In this document: in pieces, positions 33,594 through 44,400 of the stretch
Position numbering within the stretch: position 1 is the stretch's first letter
Layout of the letters: every line of letters begins with the position of its first letter
NCBI GenBank assembly: GCA_916048095.2
Contig: OU696571.1
Span: 10,395,449 to 10,459,448 of the forward strand
Reading direction: 5' to 3'
Length of the DNA: 64,000 bases
From: Sacculina carcini
Taxonomy: Eukaryota; Arthropoda; Thecostraca; Sacculinidae
Notes under the pieces: model-generated
The model's input: only the letters and a program-made list of their open reading frames with translations
Databases searched by the model: none
What the model was told of the DNA's origin: nothing
Translations under genes and position numbers: made by a program

Positions 33594-36055
33594 ATCCAGC
33601 CAACGCCACCTAGATACAGGCCCTTTCACGAAAGTATGACGTCATCGATTGCGGTGGCTTCACTCGTACGGGCGATATGCGTTGTTATTAGAAATTGTGC
33701 TTAGTGCGGGTGTTTGACTTGCATTCCGGCTCAATTAAGTTTGAAAATCATGTTACCGACATAAGAAGCTTCAAATACAATTGCAAATAGAATAAATGAA
33801 TATATTATAATCCCACACAGGCATAAAACAGTGAAAAAACAAACATGCAACGACCATACACGATACAATGCGGAACGTTTTCGCTTCCATTGTTTCTAAT
33901 TTATCGTAGATGAATTTGTCACAACAATTATTGTTCAGAAGGACTTTTACAGCGGTGCGCACAATTTTTCTGCAATTAATTGTAAATTACGATGTTGAGA
34001 ACAGTACAAGTAAACAAGCATAACACCGCAATCACTCAGTTTTTCTAGTGCATGAAACCTATCATCGCGCTGGTTTCAAATAATACACAATTTATCATAC
34101 TTAATATACTTCTGCACAGTAAAAATCAAAGCAAAACAATATTTTCAACATAAAAATAATACGCCAATCTTCGGCGACCAATTTCCATCGAATACGAAAT
34201 TTTTTCGGATGACATGGTTTCACTTCGCGCAGCCAAAATGTTTTACATGAATGACAATCCTGTTTTTGAGAAAATACAACAATAACCCGCAATATATACG
34301 ATCACTGGATGATGGGAATATGGAATACCAGCGTCACATTTACGAAAGATGAGACGTTCAGCAATATCTTTGAAATATCACGAAAATATTCCGCAGAACA
34401 CGCAAAATGTTTCAAATCAATAGTGCATGATGTGATTAAATCAATATTGTCTGATGAAATCAATATAGATAAGTATTACTCGATTTGATAATGTGCAATC
34501 ACAAATCCTTCACACAATACTTCGTTATCTCACAGAGCGCATATGTTGTGTGATACACAGCCAAAACGTCTCTAGTCAAACTGAACATATTCCCGTATGA
34601 CATCCATCAATCCAACCATCTCATGAAATGCTCTAAAAACAAAGGCCTGTCATCCATAGCTGAATCAGTCATCGAATTAACATTTCTCAGTCTGGAGTAT
34701 TATAAGGTGTCATTACATTACGAATAGTCCACCAACGCAATATTATTTAAATAAAATGAACAGTATCTTAAGATAAATCAGGATTATTTGTAGCACCCAA
34801 TGATTTTAGAGCCAACAACGCGAAATCATTCCCAACATTCAGCACAAGTTTAATATTTTGTCTTTCAATACTCGACGGACGAACAGCTTTGAGCGACAAA
34901 CCGTACAATGATCAATAATTTCGAACATGACTACACTGGATTTTGTGTCTATTCTCCATAAAGCACAAACAATTTGAAGTAATACCTGATTTAAGCGTGA
35001 TTCACACAATCTCTATGATGTTGATATGATTGAAGGTGATCCGGTGTGCTAGGATAATTCCATGTCACGCTTTATAGTAGTTCTTGCTTTTCTGGGAATG
35101 AGAACATGCTGAATTTAGACTATCAGTCGTAATTCCTTTTGCACCTTGGAACCAGCTCCAGGAATTTCCTAATAACATATAATGAACACAAACAAGAAAA
35201 CATCAATAGCTCTGCGATGAAATAAACCTTTCATATTAGCTGAAGTAACTGCTGAAATGATTTATTTTGATTAATATTAATTGTTGTTTTAAGCGCGCAC
35301 CGTATTTTTATTATAAGACACGTCTCGCTATGAACCAATCTACAGCGCAGCCTCCCAGTAAACCCAAGCGGATAGTAAATTTCGCACGCGGGCCAGAATT
35401 CGAACCGCGAGCCTCTGACACAATATTCCAGCGCCTTAGCCACTACCCGAGAGCTGAAGTGATATGTGTGATATATTGTCGCTAATGAGTTTAAAACACC
35501 AATAATATAAATATCTCAAAATCAGTAACCTCAATTTAAGCAATCAATTTCGACTAAAAGCGAAACACTAGCAGTTACACAGCTAAACAGTGCCCACCTC
35601 TGTTGATTTATAACTATTATGGTACGCAAATATATAACTACGTTGATAAGACATGTTAACGAAGCAAAGAACTCATGAGAAACGAGCAGATTTACATATT
35701 TTACTCAACCTATGAACGAAACCAAACCTCTGACCGCAGCAAAATGTCCAGGATGATGACATGCAGAATCATCCGAGTGAGGATCACAAAATGGCTGCGC
35801 AAATCACACTTGACGCGAAATTTGACAAATTCGCACTTCACTCTAAACCGCACTGAAGTGAAAATCACTATACACGTCAATTATCGCCAAGAATAGCACG
35901 CGATAAAACACTAAACACACGAGAGCACTAACCACGTGCGCTCGCTACCATGCAACTGCCATGCTGACAGTTGAAAAACTTCTCCGCACAGTGTGACGTG
36001 GCGATGACGTCATACTTTCGTGGAAGGGCCTGTATCTAGGTGGCGTTGATCCAGC
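33594..36055. mobile_element. Unclassified TIR element, copy A, with 7-bp target duplication
   Basis: A 2448-bp element at 33601-36048. Its ends are inverted copies for about 48 bp, beginning CAACGCCACCTAGAT and continuing ACAGGCCCTT and CACGAAAGTATGACGTCA. ATCCAGC flanks it at 33594-33600 and 36049-36055. A diverged sister (copy B) lies inverted at 46816-49348 and matches over most of the length. Conserved small frames (33771-33962, 34101-34292 and 35231-35443, minus) recur in copy B but show no recognised domain and may be non-coding. A tRNA-like segment lies at about 35370-35450. The superfamily is undetermined; a 7-bp duplication is unusual. Confidence 0.75.
35370..35450 (-). other. tRNA-like segment inside copy A
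   Basis: On the minus strand, box-A-like TAGTGGCTAAGGCGCTG and box-B-like CGGTTCGAATTC are at tRNA spacing. The same segment occurs in copy B (about 47490-47575), so it entered before the copies separated. The anticodon stem is imperfect; it looks like an old tRNA/SINE head or an internal polymerase III promoter. Confidence 0.5.
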
Positions 36056-36092
36056 CAACGCCACCTAGATATCTAGGTGGCGTTGATCCAGC
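36049..36092. mobile_element. 30-bp palindrome of two fused TIR ends, same 7-bp repeat
   Basis: Directly after copy A's duplication comes 36056-36085, a perfect palindrome made of the 15-base end CAACGCCACCTAGAT and its inverse. A third ATCCAGC follows at 36086-36092. The order is therefore repeat, element, repeat, minimal palindrome, repeat. Confidence 0.85.
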
Positions 36093-36627
36093 GCAGTTTC
36101 TCCAAGCAGTGAACTGTCGCTGGTGTGGGGATGCAGGGGGTGGGGCAGTGCGCGCCACTGGGGCAGTTGTTTGCGCATAAAGTTCGTGTCTGTTTATTGG
36201 TGAAGGTGTTTTAGCGGGCTATGTTGCGTTGTGATAGTGTTGAGTTGTGATATCTTCCTTTTGCTTGAATTTAGGTGCATGCGCTGCTTGAAGTCATTCA
36301 AATGGTTTCTTGTTGGCGCGCGTGAGACTGCAATGCCCCCGTACACCGTCTTCTAATACGTCTTTTGTCTTATATGTTGAGTGTTTTCACAAACTAACCA
36401 TCCTCTAAGAGTGAGTAACCATATAAACATTTACAGTTGAACAGGTTCTAACATTATCAAAATAAAAATATTGAGAGAAAACAATTTGATAAGTAATTGA
36501 AAATTGGTCATTTCAGTTTAGAAATACTTAATTCCAATTGAGACAGTGTTAAAGTCAGTCGGGTCAATTTTGATTTAAGTTGGGACAATTTTGATTTCAG
36601 TTGGGACAAATGAAATTGTAAATGGTT

Positions 36628-36958
36628 GTATTGTAGCGGAGTCGTTAGGCGACGCAATGCTGAGATGTTAGGCATCGCGCCGCCTCGCTACACCAGTGAA
36701 ACACAGTACTCTCGCGAGAGTTTATTTGACGACTGATGAATTGACTGATGAATTACATACACACATACAAACACGCCAGATGCCGCAGCCAGTGCCCGTG
36801 GCGGCGCCTGGCGGAAACGTCCGCAAACGCTTGAAGCCACGCCCAGTGGCGCGATGCTCCTGCAAGCCAGCAGCGCGTGGGCGCTCTGGAGAGAGCGGAG
36901 AGAGTGCAGCCACGTGGTGTAGGCAGCGGTGCCTTGCTGATACACAGCGCTACAGTAT
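36628..36958. mobile_element. Solo LTR with 4-bp target duplication
   Basis: 36632-36954 (323 bp) starts TGTAGCGG and ends CGCTACA. It has TG...CA termini and is flanked by GTAT at 36628-36631 and 36955-36958. This is the structure of a solo LTR left by recombination of a Gypsy-type element. The inverted ends TGTAGCG leave its orientation open. It is not linked to the gag relic beginning at 37.28 kb, because no polypurine tract or primer site adjoins it. Confidence 0.7.
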
Positions 36959-37279
36959 AGTCTGTCCAGTTTGTCGCGTTGATGCCCGGTAGTGAAATTT
37001 AGCTATTTGTTCTTTAAACGTATTTTTAGATCATCTCGTCCAAAGGAGCTCGCGGAGCTCATTGATTTATTTGAGAATCTACAATATAATCTGACAGACT
37101 CACTGGATCTTTACTTTCATAATATATCAGTACACACGGTTGCCTGATCTTCGGTCACTCGCCACACTCCCCGTGCTGGATCCTCATTAGCAAGTTTGTC
37201 GACCACATACAACCTCTTTTTTCATGGATGGATCCTCCACAGCTTCGTCCCATATTTGTGTCACATAGTTAACGCATTG

Positions 37280-38600
37280 CTTTATCTAGGATGTGGCAGG
37301 TCTCAGCCACCCAGCCACCGGCAAATGTGCGACTAACCTGCCACACCACGAGAAAACTGACCGCCTAGTTATTGGCTCAAGAATTTCTGCCACAGGATTG
37401 TCTCTTCTCCACACCAATCCGTCTGCCTGGCGCGAAACACTCAGACCTAGCACACGACGTGATTGTTCGGCCCGCTCCGCAGGTTTGTAGGTCAGCCCGT
37501 ATATCGACAAGTGTTCGCTGACTCTTTCTGCGCTCAACACCGACTCGTTCACCAAAATATCATCAACATATGATGAAGCTGCTCTCTTGAACTCAGCATG
37601 TATTTGTTGCAACGAACCTATTCAGATGGCAAAAATCCATCACCGGACTTTGGACTTATTCTTCTGACTGACTGCCATAAGCGGAAACATCCCTTTGACT
37701 GATCCGTGGGTTTGTTTGTTGCACTCAACAAGCCACCCAGCGGTAATCTATGACTGTAACTCTGCCTGATACTCGCTACGGGCATGCGGAGCTATTGCGT
37801 ACTCGGCAGTTCGATTCTCCAAGAGACACGAACGTTGTGAACACTTCCATCTCACTGTCAATAACATTTTTTTGCCTTAAATGTAGCCGGTAAGCCTTTG
37901 CCTTCAATCTCATAACTACTTACGCGCAAAATGCCCTGGTCGGTTACATAGAAAACACCTGAGAGCACCTGAGAACACTTTTCCTGAAGACAGCCGTGCC
38001 GGTGGGCCAGGCTCAGGAGCAGAAGCAGATAGTCCAGTACCATTATTTTGACCCGTTTCTGACAATATCACTCTAGTTCTGCTGACAACTTCCGATACTG
38101 ACATGGAGTCCAACTTTGCATTGGCCCTGAGCACGGGTCACACGGATAGAGGAATGGCTTATATAAACGCACATTTGATGGAAACTGGGTCAGTTATGTA
38201 GCATCGGGCTCCCAATCTGAGTAGATCAGAGATCAATATATCGACACATTCACCTTCAGTTAATCGTCGTTTCACAAAGGCGTTATATGCACCAAAAGTG
38301 TCCATGTCGAAAGCAGTGTGAAGTGCCTCCTCCACTTTGTTCATGTCCAACTGGTCCTCATCAGAGAGACAATCCACTACGGCATATGCATCGCCAGTGA
38401 TTCGAATATCCACTACTTGCGCTACATCACGCATACCGCGACGTCGGCACATTTTCCGCAATTTCCTAGCCATTCCGTAGGGTCATGTTTCCCGACATAC
38501 TTCCGCACCAGCCTCAAATCGAAAGATGTTTCATTTGCCGCCGAAAAAACTTTTGATTCCGCGTTTGCGTCGCTGAGAGCCATTCTACCGCCTCAATGCC
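37280..38600 (-). pseudogene. LTR retrotransposon relic: gag, zinc knuckle, RT fragment
   Basis: In minus-strand order: Gag start MALSDANAESKVF at about 38585 with KYVGKHDPTEWL, then a frameshift near 38475. The Gag core 38473-38159 has YAVVDCLSDEDQLD, VEEALHTAF and YNAFVKRRL-EGECVD. A CCHC knuckle CFLCNRPGHFARK lies near 37950. An RT fragment at 37612-37286 keeps SYVDDILVNE and FSWCGRLVAHLPVAGWLR. Protease, most of RT and integrase are missing and frames are broken. The 'YDA-R...GE-VDV' type Gag is common in invertebrate Gypsy-like elements. Confidence 0.7.
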
Positions 38601-38879
38601 CAGACTGCAAAGACGATCGATCAATTTAACGTATAATGGCACTTGATTATAAAGACAAATAATCACGGTTAAATCCGCATTGACTTTAAGTGAGTCAACG
38701 AAGCAATCCATGACGGCACCAAACACAGTATACCGCAGCACAAAGTATACCGGAGCAGTGGTTTTATGGGCAGTGACATTATTAAGATTAAAGTGAGAGG
38801 TGTGTGGACTGTGTCGCAGGCGCTCATGTCTTATCGAGCTATTGTATTGTTGTATAGTCGAGCGTTCTCGTGAATAATG

Positions 38880-39120
38880 ATCCAGATCAAAACAGTTTTT
38901 ATTCGTGTTTGATTTCTGAGTTATTCTGCACGATGTGCGGGTTAAAACACGCATGACGGACGGGTTGAATAAAACATTTTGTGAATAATTAAATAAAGTA
39001 TATATACTTAGACATTTAGGATATTGTATTGGCTTAGCATTTTGCTTCTTTAATTGTATTCTTGTTGTTTTATCGATTGTTCCGCACGACGGACGGATTT
39101 GTAGAAGAATAATATAAAAA
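38880..39120 (+). repeat. Helitron-like GC-box pair
   Basis: Degraded boxes at about 38925 (TTCTGCACGATGTGCGGG) and 39077 (TTCCGCACGACGGACGGA) bracket GGGTTGAATAAAACATTTTG, the same arrangement as the units at 31.3-32.4 kb. Confidence 0.4.
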
Positions 39121-39133
39121 GGAGTGATGTATA

Positions 39134-41297
39134 CATATGAAGAGGCCGTTGATTGGTACAACCGTTCAAAGTCACAGTCCGGAACATAAGGGGCGTGTAT
39201 TAGGACGACAGAGAAGTTTTCACCTCGTATATGACGTGGCAAAAGAAAATATATATTAAAAGAACCAAGACATAACAAGGAAGAAACACGCATGATATAC
39301 TCAGTAAAAAAACAAACGAAATAACAATTAATATCGCTCAAAGTTAGAAAACCGAATATATACAAAACTTACCTATACCAGACACAAAAACGACAATCAT
39401 AATACAAAACAAACGAAAAGGATAAACACGAAAGAAAACGTAAACATACAAGCACTCACACAGACAAGACGCACACAATGTTGCCAGATACCCTACATAT
39501 GCATTTTCAGTCACCACAAACACTCCCCCCGTTTGGGATGGTAACATGCAAAAAAAATACAAACTGACAGATCATATACATATACACATGTATATACACA
39601 CTTTTTTTTGCACCGATAAACTCATACACATACACACATACATTATTCAAGCATACAGCAGCATACACGCATATAATTAAAAATATTGGTAATCAGGGTG
39701 TCGCTTGAATCGCACAGTACGACCCGACCTAGACACACGAGTGGGTGGTTCTGTACGTGCAGTTGACACTGGCTCCTCCTCGGCAGGCTCGAGCGCAGCG
39801 ACCGGCTGAGGTGTTGTAGATTCTGCAGGTACATCAGTTGTTGCAGGTCGCTCTGGTGAGTCACCGATGTAGGCAGGCTTGAGTCTGTCAATGGAGACTG
39901 TGTCACGCGATCCCGACGGACTCTCTAGAACAAAAACTTTATCAGAGCGAGATATCACTTTGAAAGGTCCGTGATAAGGAGCTTCCAAAGAACGCCTCAC
40001 TCTATCAACTCTCACCCACACTCGTTCACAATTGGTCAATGACTTAGGAATATAAGATGGGCGATGACCATGATGATGCGAACCAGTAGATAATGTGTGA
40101 AAGTCAATTTGGCGGAGAGATTCACTAAGAAGTTTGACAAAATCATTACAAGAACGGATACAAGATGGTTCAAGGCATACGCGAGGAAAAAGCAACGACG
40201 AACCGGTAAGCACTGTGAATGGTGCGTAACCACTCACGTTCGGAATCGCACGCAACCCTAATAACACCACTGGAAGACTGCGGATCCAGTCACTTCCACG
40301 AGCGATCAAAGCGGTTTTGAGAGTGCGGTGGGCTCGCTCAATGGAACCGTTGGAAGATGGTTTGTACGCTGTGGTACGAAGGCGGTGGAAACCGATCACC
40401 TTGGAAAGCTCATCAAAGAGTGCTGACTCGAATTGCCTGCCACGATCAGTGATGACGTACAGAGGGACACCAAATCTACTAATCCAAGTGTCTAGAAAAG
40501 CAGCAGCGATACTCACAGCGTCGATGTCAGCAATAGGAATTGCTTCGAGCCATCGAGTGGCTCTGTCAATGCACGTCAGTAAATAACGGCAAGGTGATGG
40601 ATATGCTTGACCATGAGGTGTTGACGCAGGCAGTGGACCAACTAGGTCGATATGAACTGCTTCAAACCTGGCCGATGGAAGTCCAAAATCATGTAGTGCA
40701 GTTTTAGTATGGCGATGGATTTTCGACTTTTGGCACTGGAGACAGGATTTCACCCAATTCCGAATGTCACGATCCATACCTGGCCAGAAGTAGCGGGACT
40801 TTAAAAGTCGTAAGCTAGCTTTAGTGCCAGGGTGAGAAATGTGGTGATATTGCCGGAACACAGATTCACGGATCACGGATCACGATTCACGGATCACGTC
40901 GGGGTCACCAGTTGAAGAGGCCGTTGATTGGTACAACCGTTCAAAGTCACAGTCCGGAACATAAGGGGCGTGTATTAGGACGACAGAGAAGTTTTCACCT
41001 CGTATATGACGTGGCAAAAGAAAATATATATTAAAAGAACCAAGACATAACAAGGAAGAAACACGCATGATATACTCAGTAAAAAAACAAACGAAATAAC
41101 AATTAATATCGCTCAAAATTAGAAAACCGAATATATACAAAACTTACCTATACCAGACACAAAAACGACAATCATAATACAAAACAAACGAAAAGGATAA
41201 ATACGAAAGAAAACGTAAACCTACAAGCACTCACACAGACAAGACGCACACAATGTTGCCAGATACCCTACATATGCATTTTCAGTCACCACACATA
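39134..41297 (-). mobile_element. Integrase-only LTR retrotransposon with intact LTRs and TSD
   Basis: Two direct LTRs of exactly 381 bp (39138-39518 and 40913-41293) differ at about three positions by eye. Both read TGTGGTGACTG...CTCTTCA on the minus strand. The 4-bp word CATA flanks the whole element (39134-39137, 41294-41297). A primer-binding site TGGTGACCCCGACGTGA (40910-40894) lies next to the 5' LTR and a polypurine tract AACGGGGGGAGTG (about 39534-39522) next to the 3' LTR. The 1394-bp interior holds one gene, an integrase. Gag, protease, RT and RNase H are absent, so the element must have been copied in trans. The near-identical LTRs suggest a recent insertion. Confidence 0.93.
39677..40876 (-). 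CDS. Intact Gypsy-type integrase, stand-alone ORF
   Basis: A 399-codon open frame. The N-terminal HHCC zinc finger is complete (His11, His15, Cys45, Cys48 in YHHISHPG and CLQC). The catalytic core has Asp77 (HIDLVGP), Asp144 (VITDRGRQFES) and Glu180 (SSNGSIERAHR), a correct D,D-35-E spacing. A GPY/F-type C-terminal module (APYHGPFKVI) and a Pro/Glu-rich tail ending near the polypurine tract follow. No stop or frameshift. The frame opens with a GTG codon right beside the primer site; the first ATG is residue 34, within the zinc finger, so it is unclear how a full protein would be started. A TGA closes the frame just upstream. Its activity would insert LTR-ended DNA into the genome. Confidence 0.9.
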   Translation of the reverse strand: MIRESVFRQYHHISHPGTKASLRLLKSRYFWPGMDRDIRNWVKSCLQCQKSKIHRHTKTALHDFGLPSARFEAVHIDLVGPLPASTPHGQAYPSPCRYLLTCIDRATRWLEAIPIADIDAVSIAAAFLDTWISRFGVPLYVITDRGRQFESALFDELSKVIGFHRLRTTAYKPSSNGSIERAHRTLKTALIARGSDWIRSLPVVLLGLRAIPNVSGYAPFTVLTGSSLLFPRVCLEPSCIRSCNDFVKLLSESLRQIDFHTLSTGSHHHGHRPSYIPKSLTNCERVWVRVDRVRRSLEAPYHGPFKVISRSDKVFVLESPSGSRDTVSIDRLKPAYIGDSPERPATTDVPAESTTPQPVAALEPAEEEPVSTARTEPPTRVSRSGRTVRFKRHPDYQYF

Positions 41298-42199
41298 TAT
41301 GGTGGGCTTAAATGATAGCGACGTATATTATATTTTGCTAGCAGTAAATGTTCTAGCGGTAAAAGTAGAATGGTACTTGAGCAAATGATGTGAACCTATA
41401 AATATGTCTTGCAGTCTAAGGATAAATGTACTGTGGCGTTTTGCTCGTCACGCAGCGACACCAATTCACAACGTGAGTGCTTTGGACGGACAGTATTTGG
41501 CACAAGAGGACGAAACGAACAGGTCGCACATACAGACAAACATACAATTGGTCAATCACACACATAATCCAACAACACACGCAGTGACAAAGACAAACAT
41601 GACACACACATAAAAACGAATAGGTGTGCAGCTAGGCTCGGCGAGGTGGTGCGCGGCCTCATTCAACGTGGTGGGCCACAGTACTAGTTACAATACGTAG
41701 CAGAATATAGGTAGCATATGGGCTGCAACAGCAATTCAATCCAAAAACTAACAACTGTGGCTGCCCCGCTTGAGATTGACGACATGTGCGGTTCCCCGCT
41801 AGGCGAATTACTAGGGGTGGCAGTAAACAGAGCCGGGTGTTGGTTATACAGTGGAGACGCCAAAGGAATGCGTGGGGGGCTGGAGCCTGTAAATGAAGTC
41901 CTGTATGTATGGTTCAAGTTCGAGGACTGAATCAATGTGCTCCAGTCATTTATTCTTATATCATGGAGTCAGCGCTCGAGTGTAGTTCTTCATGCTTCGC
42001 CAAGCCCCCTTAACTTTTTCAATAAAGCCCACAAGACTTTTTCCTTAGCCGTCACTTAGCCCCCCTATCCGAAGAATCCTAGCGCTGCCACGGTGGCCAT
42101 ATGTTCTGGAAATAACTATATATAACTCTGCTGATGCGTACCATGCCAAAAAACTTTGGCGCCATAATAAACCTGATCGCTTATCGAATGTTTGCTGCC
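41298..42199. other. Non-coding; dispersed repeat fragments
   Basis: 41298-41395 carries TGGGCTTAAATGATAG and TTCTAGCGGTAAAAGTAGAA, related to Helitron-like ends and to 13325-13395. Small ORFs at 41404-41613 and 41684-41935 have no recognised domain. Confidence 0.35.
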
Positions 42200-42760
42200 T
42201 TTAACCTCAAAGCGCGTATCATCAATTTGCAATCAATGAAGCGGACAAGCCATACACCACCTTCGAAGCGAATGGAAGACTGTATCAGTTCACACGCTTA
42301 GCATATGGAGTTACTAATGAAGTTGCTGTTTTTCAACGTGCCATAGATGAATTTTTTGAAAAAGAGGGATTGGATAGCACGTTTGTTTATCTAGGCAACA
42401 TACCAATAGCCGGTAAAGACCACACTAAAAACCATAGGAATGTGAACAAGTTCACGGAGGCAGCTAAGCACCGCCAGCTAACTCTCAATCATAAAAAGTC
42501 AATCATTTATTCTTCAAGTATCGAAATTCTGGGCTACAAAATTACCATTGACTTAATTGAACCAGATAAGGAACAATTGCGGCCACTCATTCGACCAAAT
42601 ACTCCCATCAATAAAGCGGAGTTGAAAAGGGCACTGGGCATGTTCTATTATTATGCCAAATGGATACCAAAATGTTCGGATATTGTCCTTTTGATGACGT
42701 TTCCTATGGAGTCAGAAGCACTATAGGCATTCTCTTGTATATACAAGCTTATATATAAAG

Positions 42761-42823
<63 letters not shown>

Positions 42824-43382
42824 TTGATAAATGCTACACTAATCACTCCTGATTCCACTAATATTTTTGTTGTCGAGTCTGACGCTTCGGATGTTGCTAT
42901 ATGAGCAATATTGAATTATATGGCCAGTTGACTTCATGTCGCGGACGCTTGACATCAATGAACGGCGGTACCGCGCAGTGTAAACAGAGGTCGCAGCCGT
43001 GATCAAAGTTGTATGCAAATGGCGCCATTGTCCGTCAAATAATAAATTCACCATCATCACAGATCAGCGGTCAGTCGCGTTCATGGTCGATAACCGAAAA
43101 CGCTCTAAAATGAAAACCGACAAAATCCAGGTATGTCGTATAGGGCTGGCCAACTTCTGCTATCAGATAAACTATTCACCAGGTATACTTAACTTCGCAC
43201 CTGACGCGCTTATCTGCGTATGCTGCGGAATCGTCAACACGCCGTCACTTGTTGAGGTACACACTGAGCTCTGTCACCCGGGTGTAACTTCGAATGCTTC
43301 ATTATATCAGACAAGTATAACAATACAAACTGACACAGTCAACGTCTCGCCACAAGTGACGCACAATCTTTGCGCGACCTAG
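42200..43382 (+). pseudogene. Gypsy-type pol relic split by a TA repeat
   Basis: 42210-42726 encodes RT palm and thumb (AINEADKPYTTFEANGRLYQ, RLAYGVTNEVAVFQRAID). The catalytic box is altered to YLGN where YLDD is expected. The connection EILGYKI and RALGMFYYYAKWIPKCSDI follow. After a (TA)n run at about 42763-42821, RNase H fragments follow: VESDASDVAI then a stop, TDQRSVAFMVDN, and ILNFAPDALICV, each in a shifted frame. The protein cannot be active. This is a different Gypsy lineage from the relic at 13.7-15.4 kb, judging from the RNase H box. Confidence 0.75.
42763..42821. repeat. (TA)n microsatellite within the Gypsy relic
   Basis: About 29 TA units expanded inside former pol coding DNA, between the RT thumb and RNase H. 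Confidence 0.85.
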
Positions 43383-44400
43383 TTATATAACCTCGGTGAG
43401 CTAACACACAAGCAATCATGCCCACCGGTCAACATACAATTCCCCTCATTACCGGTAACATCCAACTCATTGCAATCATATGGTGCACAATAATGAAGAT
43501 ACTAACAATGACCCAATAAATGGCGCCTTATAGCTCTATACCTACAGTGGTGCAAGGCAAAATTGCGTACTTTGTACTGCATCGGTCACGAAAATTTAAT
43601 GATCAATGCGTAAGGGTATAGATACATTTCTCACAAAAATGGATGTGGTTTTCGGTTTTTCAGGTCGTATAGCATTAAAAAACCGTGCGAAATCTATTTT
43701 TTAATCCTTGAACAGATCTAATAAACACACATACAAAGATACAACCATACAAACACAGTGTGTAGTGACAGAGAGAGTGCGAAGCAAAACGAAGTGTTTC
43801 ATTTTATATTTATACTAGAGTTTATTTTCACATGAATTATATACACCGTGCCATTCAGTTCAGTGACTGCTCGAAATTTGCGTGCTAGAGTACAGCGTAT
43901 CATTTTTGCAATGGCGGTCCGGGCTTACATACATACACACACGCATACATACAAAGACACCACGTGTTATCTTTGATATTCGCTGACGGCTGGTTTACTG
44001 ATTTACATAAATCCTATGAGGCTCGATGTGTAGGATCTACTACCATTTCGGCCAATGAACCATTTTGGCCAACGCTCGGCGATCGCAATACGATGCGATG
44101 TATATCGACGTTAGCTTGTTTCTTCATGACAAACAAGATTGTTCCGCTTCGATCTATCGAGGCGAAATATATTTTATTGTGGGTTGCGTTCATATATGTA
44201 TGCATGCGCGTGTGTATGCATGTGCATGCTCTTTGAAGAGTCTGTTTGCACATAGTTGTATGCGCGTATGCACTTTGTCTGCACGGGGATGCGTGCCTGT
44301 ATGTATGCGCGTATGTATGCGTCTGGTAAGATGACTCTCTTTGTTCTCGATCGGGTGTGAATGACCTCGAGGGTTGAACCACAGTGGTTGGCTGACGGTG
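43383..44400. other. Non-coding; nothing recognised
   Basis: AT-rich to GT-rich sequence without a supportable gene. Small ORFs at 43964-44334 contain biased TGCATGCG repeats. The word CAACGCTCGGCGATCG near 44071 recalls the arms at 8.9-9.3 kb, but only over a short length. Confidence 0.35.

Larger units (their letters stand above)
33163..36625. mobile_element. Foldback element, copy 2, split by another transposon
   Basis: The left part (33163-33593) matches the left arm and spacer start of 5957-7388, although its 21-bp array is reduced to degenerate units (CAATTTCATTTGTCCCAG). The right part (36093-36625) matches the spacer end and right arm, ending in two 21-bp units and GGGACAAATGAAATTGTAAA. 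The 2.45-kb element at 33601-36048 and its palindromic appendage interrupt it, so the foldback is the older insertion. Confidence 0.7.

Noticed and set aside
33771-34292. Small ORFs shared by the two 2.5-kb elements as a transposase
   Set aside because: They are conserved in both copies but short and without recognisable DDE, THAP or zinc motifs; conservation may be simple shared ancestry.
38514-38720. Possible astacin CUB fragment (DCFVDS and a later LCS-G motif match gene 2)
   Set aside because: Only a six-residue exact match, about 17 of 18 bases, then no sustained alignment. It precedes the Gag start of an LTR relic and is probably coincidence, though a profile search could change this.
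41684-41935. 83-codon minus ORF and its plus-strand partner as a gene
   Set aside because: Overlapping open frames on both strands, no domain, and dispersed-repeat surroundings.
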